The notes under the pieces: generated by a model
Database searches by the model: none
What the model saw: only the letters and a program-made list of their open reading frames with translations
What the model was told of the DNA's origin: nothing
Part shown: positions 12,541 to 25,135 of the stretch, piece by piece
Layout: every line of letters starts with the position of its first letter
Numbering within the stretch: position 1 is the first letter of the stretch
From: Megamerina dolium
Lineage: Eukaryota > Arthropoda > Insecta > Diptera > Megamerinidae
Direction: 5' to 3'
DNA length: 64,000 nt
NCBI GenBank assembly: GCA_963854835.1
Contig: OY978525.1
Location: 108,632,917 to 108,696,916 of the forward strand
Program-made: the position numbers and the translations under genes

Positions 12541-13390
12541 ACCGCCACGCCCACACGGAGCAACCAATGTGACTAATTTAGGAATTTTTGAAATGTTTAA
12601 CTTGCTATAACTCACTTAGTATATCATCTAGGACAACAATATTTCTCACATAGAGTTATATTACTCTGATAACTAATCTTGCTAGAGATGGGGGATCTAC
12701 GATCAATTTTTATAATAGCTCCCACACAAAATGACTGCAGTTCTTAATAATTTAAACCTCTGTAACTTCGGTTGTATTTCGCTTAGAACAACCATAATTT
12801 CCGCTTAGACTAATATTGTAATTGGAAATAAGCTGACATGAAATCAGCAAGCCACGCCCACTTCTTTATGCGGCTCCCATACAAAGTCGAGGATATTAGA
12901 AAAATTGACAACCGCCCTAACTTACGAACTGTTGGGCAGAAGATAACCATATTTAAGTTGTGTGCTAGTATTATAATGTTTATTAAACTCGCAAGAAATG
13001 GTTGAGCCACGTCTATTTTTTATAGTAGCTCCCATACAAAATGACTGAATTTCTTTAAAATTTAAACCGCTATAACTTTGGTTGTATTTCGCCTAGAATA
13101 ATCATAATTGACACTTAGATTAATATTGTAGATGGCAATAAGCTGACATGAAATCAGCCAGCCACGCCCACTTCTTTATGCGGCTCCCATACAAAGTCGA
13201 GGAAATTAGAAAAAAATTGCAACCACCCTAACTTACAAACTATTGAACGGAGGATAAACATATTTAAGTAGTGAATTAGTATTGCAAAAATAAGTAGATT
13301 TACAAGAATGAGGCAAACTACGCCCACTTTTTTATATAGCTTCCATATAACGAGTCGGAAGTTGTTTTATATTTAAACAGCCATAAAAGT
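12541..13390. repeat. Array 1 of ~155-bp monomers with a 310-bp higher-order unit
   Basis: The core CCACGCCCAC, followed 10-20 bp later by GCTCCCATACAAA, recurs with the aligned G at 12549, 12701, 12856, 13011, 13166 and 13322. Spacings are 152, 155, 155, 155 and 156 bp. Monomers 12701 and 13011 resemble each other, and so do 12856 and 13166, so the array is also a ~310-bp dimeric repeat. The outer monomers are more decayed. There is no coding capacity. CACGCCCACTTTTTATA-type words are common in dispersed repeats of flies. Central tandem repeats of Helitron-related elements are one possible source, but no Helitron ends were found. Confidence 0.88.
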
Positions 13391-14702
13391 AGAGTAAATA
13401 TAATTTAGAAGTTCAAGGTACAATTCGATGGTCCCAGACCCTCTGTAAGGTAATTGTTTTTTTTTCCATTTTTTGGTTATATGCCCATATGTATTTCTTA
13501 GCAAATTTAATTTTTCAACGATTTATTTATATTGCACTTGTTTGTAAAATATTTGTTTATGACATTAATAGCATTAATCATATTTTGTTGTTTATAAACA
13601 TCATACATATGCTTATGATTCTCTGAAAACTTGTTTTCATAATTTATATAATTTTTTAAAATCATAAAATTCCCTTTTACCCACATATAGTATATGCACT
13701 ATGTTCACTTATAAAAATGGCAATTAATATGATCATAAAAAAAATGTGAGTGCAACATTTGCGGCTAATTAAAAAATATAAAATAAATTTTAATTATTTA
13801 TTTGCAAATGTAAATATATGAAAAAAAAAAATTTTTTTTTTGTTCATCAAAAAACCATTATACATTTTTACAACTTGTCCAAAAGCAGACTATTAAAGTC
13901 AAACAACTGCTTAGTGCATATTTACTACTAGTACATATATCTCTTGTCACATATTCCTACACTAACGCATTTACCATTCCAACATAAATTTAATAAAAAA
14001 AAAAAAAAAATAGACAAAATAGAAAACAAACAAATAAACACTTTACACAGTTGTTGTGATTTTATGCACCGTTAGCTTTTAAAGTCATAAAAGTTCCCTT
14101 TTTATTTTTTCTTCTTTGACATCATCATATTTTTTGTAGGTTTTTTCTCTGGTCGATTTTATACTAAAAATAGGAAACAAAACAAAAAAAAAATAAATTG
14201 TTTGAACTATGAAAAAATATAGGGGAGAATATATACGCGCAAACATATAATTTTTACTATATATAATGAATGCAGGTACTCGTACATTATATTCATAAAT
14301 GATATGAGGGAGACATGTTTACATACATACATGCATAAAGAATTATGCACACAGACACACACAGAGACAGATATAAGTACCTACTAAAATGTATAAAACA
14401 TGTGAAAGAGTGTGCATTAAAATCCATTTGTGCGTTATTTATTTGACTTTTGCGAAAATGTAACAATCAAAAAAAAAAAAAAAGGAAATCGCTTGAATTC
14501 AACAAAAAAAAAAGTAACCAATGGTTCGGATTTTTTGCTGTAGTGAATAAAACTAACAAATGGAACATGAATATTAATAACAGCAACAACAACAACAACT
14601 ACATATTGTTACAATTATAATAAAAACAACTGTGAAAAATGTCAACAATCATGTGAAACGCATAAAAAGCATTTATATCCCTATACATAACATACAGCGT
14701 CG
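13391..14702. other. AT-rich non-coding DNA
   Basis: No gene is seen. Poly-A and poly-T tracts and CAA/ACA-rich sequence (about 14580-14600) dominate. Confidence 0.6.
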
Positions 14703-15727
14703 TTCAACGAGAGGTGCCATTTTAAAATTTAAAACAAAAATGCAATAATTGCGATTGTATCTCGCGAATAATAGTTTTAATATAGTCTTTGAGTGCTTCA
14801 ATACTTGCTGGAACATTAACAGGTCAACGTTAATGCTCCAGCATCTTTAACGTAGTCCCATAGAAAAAATCTCGGCGGCCACTCGGAAATCTCTATTTCG
14901 AGAAATCACACGTCCAGGAAATTTTTCATGTAATAGAGCCAATGTCGTCCACGTCTGAGGCATCTATTTCAGACCCAAAAAAGTCAATTAACATCGTTCG
15001 GTAACACAATCCATTCACTGAAACGGTCGCACCCGCATCATTTTCAAAACCACATGTCCCACTGACATCGCCACTACAAAAATCGCACCAAACTGTCATA
15101 CGTTGTAGATGCAGAGGTTGTTCGATCATTTATCTTGGATTTTCGGACCCCCAGATGGGACAATTTTTCAAATTCACGGACCCAGATTGATGAATAGTGA
15201 GCCTTATCACTCAGAGTAATTTTGTTTGAGAATTCATGATCTTCCTCATGCATTTCCAGCACCCAATCAGCGAATATAACGCATTTTCCGTGGTCTAAGC
15301 GCTTTAATTCTTATGTCAACTGCACCTTATAAGGAGGTAGGCCAAGAGCTTTATGCAAAATACGATGCAAAGTGACTTTGGATAGCCCCAATTCATGTGA
15401 TCGTCTCAATATGGACAAATCTGGATTTTCAGCCACACTCTCAGCTAGAGCTGCGATATTTTGAGTTGACTTAGCCGATCAAGTACGAGTTGGAGTCTTT
15501 ACATCACTAGCTTGTTCGAAACGTTCGAATTTATGGATTAATGTCACCATAGCTGTGCGAGAAGACGTTTGATGATGGCTGAAAACAGCACGAATTCTAC
15601 ACATATTGTTCGCGTTATTTTCACCTTTTTTGTTGTGAATTTTCACTATTTCATTACATTGTGTAAATGTCAACGAATGACAGTTATATGTTGATTTCTA
15701 AAATTTAAAATAACATCACTTGTTGAA
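14703..15727 (-). mobile_element. Internally deleted rosa-like mariner element, copy 1
   Basis: The ends form imperfect inverted repeats of about 28 bp: left TTCAACGAGAGGTGCCATTT (from 14703) against right, read inward, TTCAACAAGTGATGTTATTT (from 15727). The transposase is on the minus strand. The flanking TA is not clear. The protein belongs to the Tc1/mariner superfamily. The name rosa-like (DD41D-type) is a guess from the sequence type. A diverged relative lies at 21.8-22.9 kb in the opposite orientation. Confidence 0.8.
14850..15673 (-). pseudogene. Broken Tc1/mariner-type transposase (rosa-like), copy 1
   Basis: Reading down the minus strand, 15673-15479 gives an N-terminal piece with the LIHKFERFEQASDVKTPTRT linker. 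The stretch 15262-15074 gives MHEEDHEFSNKITLSDKAHY around the first catalytic aspartate. The frame then shifts to 15129-14926, with PLHLQRMTVWCDFCSGDVSG, ENDAGATVSVNG and YRTMLIDFF. Immediately after VDDI the sequence jumps to a piece resembling KFPGRVISRNRDF. The WFQQDGATCHT-type segment with the second catalytic aspartate is therefore deleted. A second gap lies just after the WPP motif. It cannot encode an active enzyme. Confidence 0.82.
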
Positions 15728-18364
15728 ATACCCCGTACAAACTAAGTTTGAGCAGCAGTATGAGCAGTATTAGAACTCATGAGCAATCAAAATATCCAAC
15801 TTGCTAAGAAATCCCATTTTCCTGATGAATGTTTACTAAATTTGAAGAACCTGAAGTTGTCTCATGCAAAGTTTGCTTCGATTAATGTGGTCGGTCATCA
15901 GTATCATCAATTGGTCCTTCCAAGTGAGGCGGATTATTGACATCAAACCGCTAGTTTGAAATTTCATCAATAACCTCTGGTACTGAGAACAATGTCACAC
16001 ATTTTTCAATAGCGTCCTTCTCAAAAAATTTTCAGTTTGATTATACGTTTCCAATTTGATATAGAAATAACACTGCAATTCAATAAAATACCATCTTTTT
16101 TATGAAGCCTGAACTGTCAACTGTCAAAATTTATACCACTAGAGTCAATTGAAATGACATTAGTAGTAAGCAAATACGTACAATTGCCATCTATGTATTA
16201 CAAAATACGTCATTATTTTTCCAACAACTTAATACCTGTAGTCATATGGATAATATGGATATAAAATTCGATACATTGAATTTTCAAAATCCAAATTTTT
16301 TTTCCATTGATTTGTTAAATTAAATGATTTCTCTCTGAATTTTTATTATACGTTACGTTCTACTATCGTAAAGCTATCAAAAATAGAAAAAAAAAAGAAA
16401 AGAGAATGTAATCAATTGCATGTGACAAGCTTAAACTGACAATAGGCTTTCAAAATTTATATAAGAAGGTACCACCTGTTATTGTCGTATTATATATTGT
16501 TTGTTGATGAGGGTAATATTTACAAATATTTATGAGAAGAATATTGTATTACGCTCCAATCATTGTGATCAACGCCACCCACTGTTAGTATCAATTTAAC
16601 TATTGTATGTGATATGATGCATGTTGGCCTTTCTGTGATTGAGAATATTTCAAAATTAATATTAATTTAATGAAAATTTCTTTAAGATTCATAGAATTGT
16701 GAATTTATTATAAAATATTTATAGCGGTGAATTTATAATGTGACTCGAAGCGAACAGGAGGCCTTAAGTCTTTAAAGTAATTTAGTTATTTTAAATATGT
16801 AGACTCAAGAATGGGTGCAGTATATCAGTAGTATTTGTTGAAATTTTAATCGAATAATTTTTGATTTTTTTTAATAACAAAATTATAGTAATTATTATAG
16901 TATTCTACTCTAGACAATATGTGAACTAAAATCGTCTTTTAATGGAGTTTTTCAAATTTGAAATAACCAATATTATAGTGAATTATTTTATAGAAGCTTC
17001 ATTTAGTTCATCTTATAAATAACAATATATAATTTCAATATTTTCAACATTAAAACACATTCTGAACTTTTTTTAGGTTACTAGTTTAATATATAATTAT
17101 TTGATATGGGAAGTTATATATATATTAGCCCCATTTCAATGCTCATTAAAAGTTATCGATCATATCGAATTGCAAGTATAAGAATGTGTAACCCATTTCA
17201 TATATACGAGTATACATATATACGATACTATATAATTTTGTCATACGTTTTAAAGCATTGCTAATTATATTTGTTATGTTGAAGATGAAGATGAAGATTT
17301 CTATTTCTATTTCTAGTTACGATGCCTTTTCTTTAAACATATATAATTGGAAATATTTAATATAATATAAATATACCATTGTTCTATTTGTCACGATTAA
17401 TAAAAAATTATTTGTACGCTTCATAAAAATATATATATATATATATATATATATTTTGATTGCTTTTTGTTTTTTTTTTTTTTTTTGCTTTGCTTTGTAT
17501 TAGAAATATTTATTATAATATTTTTACTGTTTTTTTTTACAATAACTATTTCATTACTATTACATTACCTTAAAAATATATAAATATATATAAATATATG
17601 TATGAAATAATACTGGTATTTTATATGCATATTTTTACATAAACATATTATATATAAAATATTTTATATTCATATTTATATAGCCAGTTGAAAATTCCCC
17701 CCCATTTGACCTAAATTTTGAATGTGTTCATTTTAAAAATGCAAAACAAAGAGAATAAATATAATAAAAAAAATAAGTAGGTAACTATAAAAGCACTAAC
17801 TACGTAACTAACTACATACTACTGCTACTACTACTACTACTACTATTACTTCTACTCAGTATTCATAAGTGAGTGAGCAATAAATTGTGAGGAAAAAAAG
17901 AGAGCATTTTATTTATGCTAAATTTAATTTAAATAACAAAAAAAAGCTACACCTGTTAAACTTTAAACAATTTAAAATTGCAAAAAAAAAAAAAAAATGG
18001 TAGTAAGCTAATAAAATTAAAAATCGAGTAAAACCAAAAAAACAGAATTTAATATTTGCTTTTCTTTTTAATATGCATAACTATGAAGAATGGTAAAATC
18101 GTAAAAATTTGTGTTAGAACAATTATTTTGACTATGAGAATATTTCTATAACAAAAATTGTGAATTAGAAAAATCATTTTAACCATGAGAATATTTAAAT
18201 ATACAAAAATAAAATAAATAAATAAATAAGTATGCCCCAAATCGTAGCAAGTCTTAAAATTCGAAAGTAATTCAAGATTTTTTTTTTAATGCAATTATTT
18301 ATTGCAATCTCTTGCATTTAACATTCAGCAATATATATTTAAATTAAACTTGTAATTTGTGGTC
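15728..18364. other. AT-rich non-coding DNA
   Basis: No gene recognised. The part 15728-16130 is less AT-rich and may be an old mobile-element relic, but no motif could be named. An (AT)n tract lies at about 17429-17455 and an (ACT)n tract near 17820-17850. Confidence 0.55.
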
Positions 18365-18945
18365 TTTCATGGAATGCACCCAGTAGTGCTACCATTCCTT
18401 ATCTGAAGGTCATTAGCATAGGTCTACTTTGAAAGACTAAAGAACTCACACGTCGTGACGTCACGATAGATTTGGTTGTTTTTTGAATATAGTAAGGCGC
18501 ACTTTCAATAATCTTTAGGGTTTCTAAGTGGAACCTTTGCAGTATTTCAACATTGATGGTAGCTGCAGTATCCCACAGCTGCATACCGTATCTTCAGATG
18601 CTCAGTACAAAAACAATTTGCTGTTGATTGAGACGTGGGAGTTTCGATTTATGAACCAGTCTAAGTTTTTGAGCCGTTTCGATTACCCAGAGTATGTGAT
18701 GGTAAATGTATGTGTGTTCCAGATCCATCTTTTGTCGAATTGCATATCAAGATATTTTTGTTTTATCACGTTGAGAAATATTTATGTCATCGAGTTTGAC
18801 GGCTGTACAGCTATCTTTTTTAAGAGTGACTGTAACGACTTTGTTAAATTGAACCAGATTTTCAATTTTTTTAGCCAATCAGTAATTCTATCTAGCCCTC
18901 AGTGGAGTTTAGATGAAGCTAAGTGTGACTTCTTCTGTTGATTTG
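18365..18945 (-). pseudogene. Jockey-clade LINE reverse transcriptase remnant
   Basis: On the minus strand, pieces in different frames match the C-terminal part of Jockey-type ORF2 proteins in order. They run from a VKLDDINISQRDKTK-like piece (around 18800), through an INRNSHVSINSKLFLY-like piece (around 18630), to MQLWDTAATINVEILQRFHL and IIESAPYYI (18584-18470). These correspond to the conserved LIG.NS.LS..NKLLLYK, YGIQLWG.A..SN..I.QRFQSK and GAPWY stretches of the family. Frameshifts and stops break it. The ends are not defined and no tail or target-site duplication was found. The + strand frame over the same DNA is a shadow of this gene. Confidence 0.75.
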
Positions 18946-21819
18946 TAAAACATAAGTGTAGAGTAGATAAAGGACTGGTCCCATAAAACTACCTTCGAAT
19001 ACGTCATGTGAACTTTCATGGAGTTTAGATTATGCCCATAGGTTGTTAAGATAGAACTTGATGAATAAATGACAGAAACGATTTCGAAAGAGAGAAACTT
19101 TTAAGAACACATTAATATTTTCAAATGTTTATCAAATAGTTTTTTCAGACGCATTTTTATTTCATTTTAAAAATCATATTTTCAAACATTTGTTTTTTTT
19201 TGTTTTTGTTTTTAATAATTTTATTTTAGTTGAAATTAATGGGGATCACAAATGATGATTATTTTTTAAAATTAAATGAAAAAATAAAAAAATATTCTAA
19301 ATGACGATGATTACACCGAAGTACATCAAAATGATACTGATTAGACCATCAATTGGAATCAGTAAGAATTTGTATTTTAATTATTATTTATAGATTTTTA
19401 TTTTTTAATTTTTTTTCAACTTTCAAACAAATTATTTTTTGTTTTTTATATTTTTACTCTACCAAAAAAAAAATATTTTTTGAGATTAGTATTTTTTTTT
19501 TTAAAGAAAAATCTTAAAAATTAATTTTTATTACTGAGCAAAAAAAAAAAAAAATTTATCTCAAATAACAATTTTTATTCATAACGAAAATAATAAAAAT
19601 CAGACTATAATTATTATCGCTGAACGAAAAGTTTTTAATTTTAAAATACATTTTTTAAATGTTGCATATAATAATTACGGTCGCTTGTTTGAAGATAAAA
19701 ACATATTCAACATGTAAAAAATTAAATAATATTCAAAACTAAAAAAAAAAGAATGGAAAAATGATGGATAACAAGTGCCTAGACAAAATAATAATATTCA
19801 TACAAAGCCTAGCATACTTTTAGGCATTTAATTAATATTAGCTATCTATGCCTGATGTATGCTAATTCAATTTGTGCAGCAAAATAAAAAGCGACAGAAA
19901 AACAAAAAATTCAACATTAGTAGCATTAGAAAAAGAGCAAACATTATCAAAGGACTCATAAATAAAAAAAAAATAGCAAGCAGAGTGAGAGAGACAAGTT
20001 ATGCAGAAGTGTGCATATATGCAGACACATATGCTCTTGTATTTACTTTTTCATGAAAATTTGGTAAATAGTGTGTTTTTAAAAATATGATTTAGTTTTA
20101 AATTAAAAAAGAATAATAGTAGAAAAATAAGAACAAGATTTCGAAAAAAGAGTACTAGCAAAACTAAAAGGAGATAGTAAAAGATAGTACAAGAGGAGGA
20201 GGAGAAAATGTTCAATATATTTTATTTTAAATATATTTTATATGTATTTTATTTAAATAAATTATATTTATAATAATTAACACTGCTTCATGTGCATATA
20301 CTACAAATGTATATGTACATATATAAATTTATATGTATTCCTTTATGCATCTACTTGTATTAATGAAGTAAACATACAAAATAATACATGTCTGCATATT
20401 TATTTATTTTTTTTTTTTTTACAAAATAAGTGTATAGTAATTGTAAGTGTGCACTTGTGGTAAAAGAAAGGGAACAGAGTAAGAAGGAGAGGGAGGGAGA
20501 TTTTTTTGTTTTTATAAATGAGACTTAAGTACATGTATATTTATGAGTTTAAGGGATGGATATGTTTATTTGGATAAATATACAACTGACTGATGTTTTT
20601 CTTCTTTCCTTTCGATGGTAGATGAATCAACTCAGCTTTGCTGTTTTACTCTCCTCTAAAAAATTTTACTTTCGTAGCCACTTTGCTTTCATCTTAAAGC
20701 CAAACAATCGTCTCTCATACATATGTGAGCCAATTTGAGCACATTTAGCTAAATAAATCTACAATTTTTGTCATTCAACTCACATTATACACGTACACGC
20801 AAACAATCCAAACAGACAGGCAGGCAGGCAGGCAAGCAACCAAGCACGCACGTACTAACTGAAATGATGTAGGAATAAAATTACGAAGAAAACTTAAACT
20901 TTTTAACTTATTCCTTAGTCCTTACCATCACTTTTTCTCGAACATTCGTACTTTCTTACTTAAGCTATTTAAGCTTTGCTCGATGCTTACTTAAATAATG
21001 AACAACATGGATTATTTACGTCGTAAATGATACTTGCTGGTATAAGATGGTGGTGGTGGTGGTGGTTGTTTGTCGAATGTTTGCCGCTAAAATTGCTGTT
21101 TTATTATATATAGTATTAGTACCTATATATATATGTATATATATATATATATATTCTTATTGCTATTGGCATTATAGTGCTTACATAATACATAACATAC
21201 TAAACTACATGGTGTTTGTTATGCTGCAAAAATTACAACGGGAAACTATTAATTTTGGTTTCCAAAATCCCCCAAACACAAACGAAAACTTTATAGAAAA
21301 GTTCATTTTCATTATTGCCCATTACTGTTGTCGATATTTTTCTACGAATATTTCGATACATTTTTGCTTTTCCCTTTCATCATCTTCGTTTAGTTTATTC
21401 TTTGAATTTAATTTTTCTTCATTCTTACCAATAATCCGCAATATCCTTAGTTGGTTTGATCGAAGAAAGTATGTAAAGGATTTAAAGTACTACAGCTTAA
21501 CAACATTTTAATGAAAATATTGTAGTTAATCGAATATATGAGTATTAGAAACGTGTATATAATAAATTTATTAATATGCATACGTGTATAAAATCAACGT
21601 AGGTAGAGATTCTGGAATTTTTATGAGCTCAACAATACTGGAATAGACTGGTGTACCACTCAAAGTGGATTAAAATTTCGATTCTCAAATGCAAAGATGA
21701 ATAGACAGCGAATACTTGAGTAGACTCATATACCACTCAGAGTGATTAAACACTTCGATTCACATATATGCGAAAATGAGCTGACATTAAAGTCTTGTGT
21801 CAGTCAAGATGTTAAGTAC
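18946..21819. other. AT-rich non-coding DNA
   Basis: No gene recognised. One motif copy lies at 19811-19825 within the palindrome-like GCCTAGCATACTTTTAGGC. A short (GGCA)n tract lies at about 20815-20835, a (GGT)n tract at about 21047-21066 and a (TA)n run near 21126-21153. Long A/T-only stretches occur at 19140-19760. Confidence 0.6.
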
Positions 21820-22920
21820 ACTACAAGAGGTGTCATTTTAAATTTCCCATTAATTTTCCAGATGTCAACATATAACTGTCATTCGTTGATGTTTTGCAAA
21901 AAATAACCAGATATTTTCATATACGAATTGATACAATGCACTCACACAATGTACTGAAATAGTGAAAATTCCCTACAAAACCCGGCGGAAATATCACGGG
22001 TATGATTCGTGAAGTTCGTACTACTTTTGGCCATCATCAAGCACATTCTCGCATAGCTCTATTGATATTAATCGATAAATTCGAACGTCTGGGATAAGTT
22101 AGTGATGTAAAGGCTCCAATCGATGCTCGTTGGGCTAGGTCAACGGAAAATATCGCAACTATAGCTGAGAGTGTGGCTTAAAACACAAGTTTGTCCATTT
22201 CGAGACTATCACAGCAATTGGGCCTATCCAAAGTCACTTTATGCTGTATTTTGCATAAAGATCTTGCCATACATGCCAATAAGGTGCAGTTGATACAAGA
22301 ATTAAAGTCTTTAGGCTAGGGAAAATGCCATATATTTGCTGATTGAGCGCTGGAAATGCATAAAAAAAAATCATGATTTCTCAAACAAAATGATTCCGAG
22401 TGATGAGGTTCATTTGCATCTGTCTGGGTACGTGAATAAGCAACATTGTGACATCTCGAGCTCAGAGAAAACTCATAAGAAATAGTCGAACAACCATCCA
22501 AAATGAGTTGAAGTTTGGTGCGGGTTTTGGAGTGGCAGCAGGCAGCATAGTGCGACCGTTTCATTGAAAGGATTGCGTTAGCGAACGATTTTGATTTTTG
22601 CCTGAAATTGATGTTATCGACGTGGACGATGTTTATTTTCAGCTCAGCAGCACATAACATAAGCTGGTGAAGCAATGGCTCCATTGCGTGAAAAATTTCT
22701 TGGCCGTGTGATGTCTTCAAATCGAGACTTTAAGTGGCCGCCGAAATCGTGCGCCTTAACACCATTCGACTTTTTTCTTTGGGGCTACATTAAAGATAAA
22801 TTCTATTAACAAGATGACGAATGGATTAATGAACATTTTCCGGCAGAGAGACCAACATACTGAGTATGATGAGAAGAGAGTTCAGCAAATAGAGTGCAAG
22901 TGACATCATTTCTATTAGAG
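21820..22920 (+). mobile_element. Decayed rosa-like mariner element, copy 2
   Basis: The left end at about 21820 has ACAAGAGGTGTCATTTTAAA, which matches the left end of the copy at 14.7 kb. Downstream, + strand pieces in changing frames match the same transposase. They are IDKFERLG with VSDVKAP (about 22070-22115), SISRLSQQLGLSKVTLCCIL (about 22196-22255), HLHLSGYVNKQH (about 22410-22445), VEVWCGFWSG (about 22510-22540), a WPPKSCALTPFDFFLWGYIK block (22735-22794) and a short tail. Many stops and frameshifts are present. The right terminal repeat is not recognisable, so the right end is approximate. Confidence 0.8.
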
Positions 22921-24567
22921 CACTATCATTGAGTCTCGTTTGTTTCATTGCAAATATTTTCTTATACGTAGTTATTTTTAATATTGTTTATATTATTTGT
23001 TCATTTTGTTGTTTGTTGTTGTTGTTTTTTTTATGATATCAAAAAGAAATATATGCAATTTCATTGAGACTAGAGCACAAAGGATAGAATGAACAACAAT
23101 GCAGTATAAGAACAATAGCACAACAATGCAACAATGTAAAACTTTAATAATCGATTTACATTTTCTTAATTTCATATATTGTATATTTTGTTGTTGTTGT
23201 TGTTGTTGTTGATATTGTTTTGTGTCATTTCTAGTATATAGCATTTTAATTTTTTGTTTTTTGTTTTGTTTTTACAACTTGTTACAAGTTTTTTGTATAA
23301 ATATGCAAGTATAATATATATAGATATATATGAATTACTAACCCACTAACTATATGTATATATGCTTTAAGCCATAGAAATGCAGAAAGGACGAAAGTAA
23401 ATAAGACGAAGTTATTGGTTTGAGGAGATTGTTTAGAAGGTAGAAAGGCAAACATTTGTTGTTGTTGTTGTTGTTGTTGTTGTTATTTTTCTTCTTCTTC
23501 TTCTGCTTGTTCTTTATCGCTTAGCTTTGTATAAACAAGTTTCTTCTACGAAGCTCTGATTAACATAAAAACAATAAAAGAAAGAACAACAATAATGAAA
23601 GTGTGTCCATTTGGTGGTTGGCTGATTGTTATGGTTTTTCTTTTTTTTTAGTTTTTTTTTGTTTTTTTTTTTTTTGTTTTTGCTTTCTTGCTTTTTGTCT
23701 TTCTCCCATTTTATTATAGGTGATAGCAGTTTTGCTTTCTTTTTTTTTTTTTTGCTTCTTTAATATAACTCTCTGTTTGCATGGTTTGTGGGACCTCACG
23801 TGCAGCAAAGTAGCAGTTTTTGTTGTTCTATTTCTTTTGTTTTTGTTTTTGGTTTATTTCAGGGATCAACATTTTTGATCCACTCAAAACGTTTTCATTT
23901 TAGTTTTGTCATAATTTAAATAATTTTATGATGATTTCTTTTCAGTTTTGTTTTTTTTTCTCATTTTGGTACTCTTATGATACTGGTTTACTAATGTATA
24001 CATATGTGTCCCAAGTGTTTGTGACATCAATAAAAATAAGTTTTGGTTGCTCCTTTTTTACTATAATTTTTATTTTTTTTTTTTTTCTTATACCACAAAT
24101 AAAGATATTTGGTTCTGTGACATGAAATAATTTATATTAGTTTGCTAGAAAAGCAAGCTACACCATCACCTGCATACTAATTTGGAAAAAAATATATTCT
24201 TGAAGTAATGTTGTATTTTATATTTTATTTACAAATGTAAAATTACCTTACATTTGACATGAGAGATTTGGAGCATCAGTGCGAAGCATCCTAATTGTGA
24301 AAGAACTCCTTTGCGAATATAATAGAAAATATCAATTAATGAATGATCGTCATAACACTGTAAAAGTTCGCTGGAATTGTGTCTATTAACTTAGGGAAAA
24401 GTTCTCACTCGATCAAGACAAAGTTTGTCTCTTTAGCAATGCTCACACAATCCAATAAAATGGACTAAGAAAGTTCTATGAAACTGTATGGTTTCTTTAG
24501 TTCTAGCAAATAATATGATTACTTAGAAAATTAATATAATAAATATAAGAAAAAAGATAAATCTATG
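22921..24567. other. AT-rich non-coding DNA with (GTT)n tracts and long poly-T
   Basis: No gene recognised. (GTT)n tracts lie at about 23190-23212 and 23457-23485, and long T-rich runs at 23637-23760. A pyrimidine tract running directly into TAG|GTGATA ends at about 23719. Confidence 0.6.
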
Positions 24568-25135
24568 CAGAGAAGTCTTACTGTGGCTTGTGAGCTTATT
24601 TCCGAGTCACTTAACAGAGTTACGGTATACAGAGATTTTGAAGAGTGCAATGCCATAACCAGGAGAGCAAATACTGTAAATTAACATAGCAAATTAAATA
24701 TATTTGTATGAATGAATTCTCTCTATATGTAATTCATATTAAATTTCAACAAGTGATATTACTTCCTGATATTTCTAATTGCCTTTTACATGTCTTTATG
24801 CCTTGATTCTTTTTCAAAATTAATGGAAACTTATAAAATTTTTATATTGTGAAAATGATCATATTTGGTAAACACTTTATATATAGTAGTTTATAGTCAT
24901 ATAAATATAAATATATACATTTGCGTGAATGGAGAATACCTATAAGTACTAAAACCACATACATATATAGAATTTATTTATAAAAATATTTTCTATTATG
25001 TGATCTTATTTCAATATAATTTGCTATGTTAATTTACAGTATTTGCTCTCTTCAAAATCTCTGTATACCACAACTCTGTTAAGTGACTGATATTGTAATC
25101 AGAAAAAAGCTCAAAAGCCAAAATAGGACTTCTCT
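24568..25135. repeat. Long inverted repeat, arms about 120 bp, loop about 320 bp
   Basis: The left arm (24568-24696) and right arm (25017-25135) are inverted copies. They share CAGAGAAGTC at the outer ends, CACTTAACAGAGTT and GGTATACAGAGATTTTGAAG in the middle, and CAAATACTGTAAATTAACAT near the loop. The left arm carries about 19 extra bases (24646-24664) absent from the right. The loop is AT-rich and contains AATTTCAACAAGTGATATTA, similar to a rosa-like terminal repeat. It could be a fold-back element, a MITE or a hairpin-RNA locus; the sequence alone does not decide. Confidence 0.82.

Noticed and set aside
17281..17320. Short GAAGAT and CTATTT repeats as a possible CRISPR-like array
   Set aside because: Units are contiguous simple repeats without spacers; the genome is eukaryotic.
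18528..18941. 137-codon + strand frame
   Set aside because: Shadow of the Jockey-type reverse transcriptase remnant on the minus strand.
21047..21511. 154-codon + strand frame
   Set aside because: Starts in a (GGT)n tract and runs through (TA)n; hydrophobic composition is explained by AT-rich codons.
22316..22720. 134-codon minus-strand frame
   Set aside because: Antisense shadow of the decayed rosa-like transposase.
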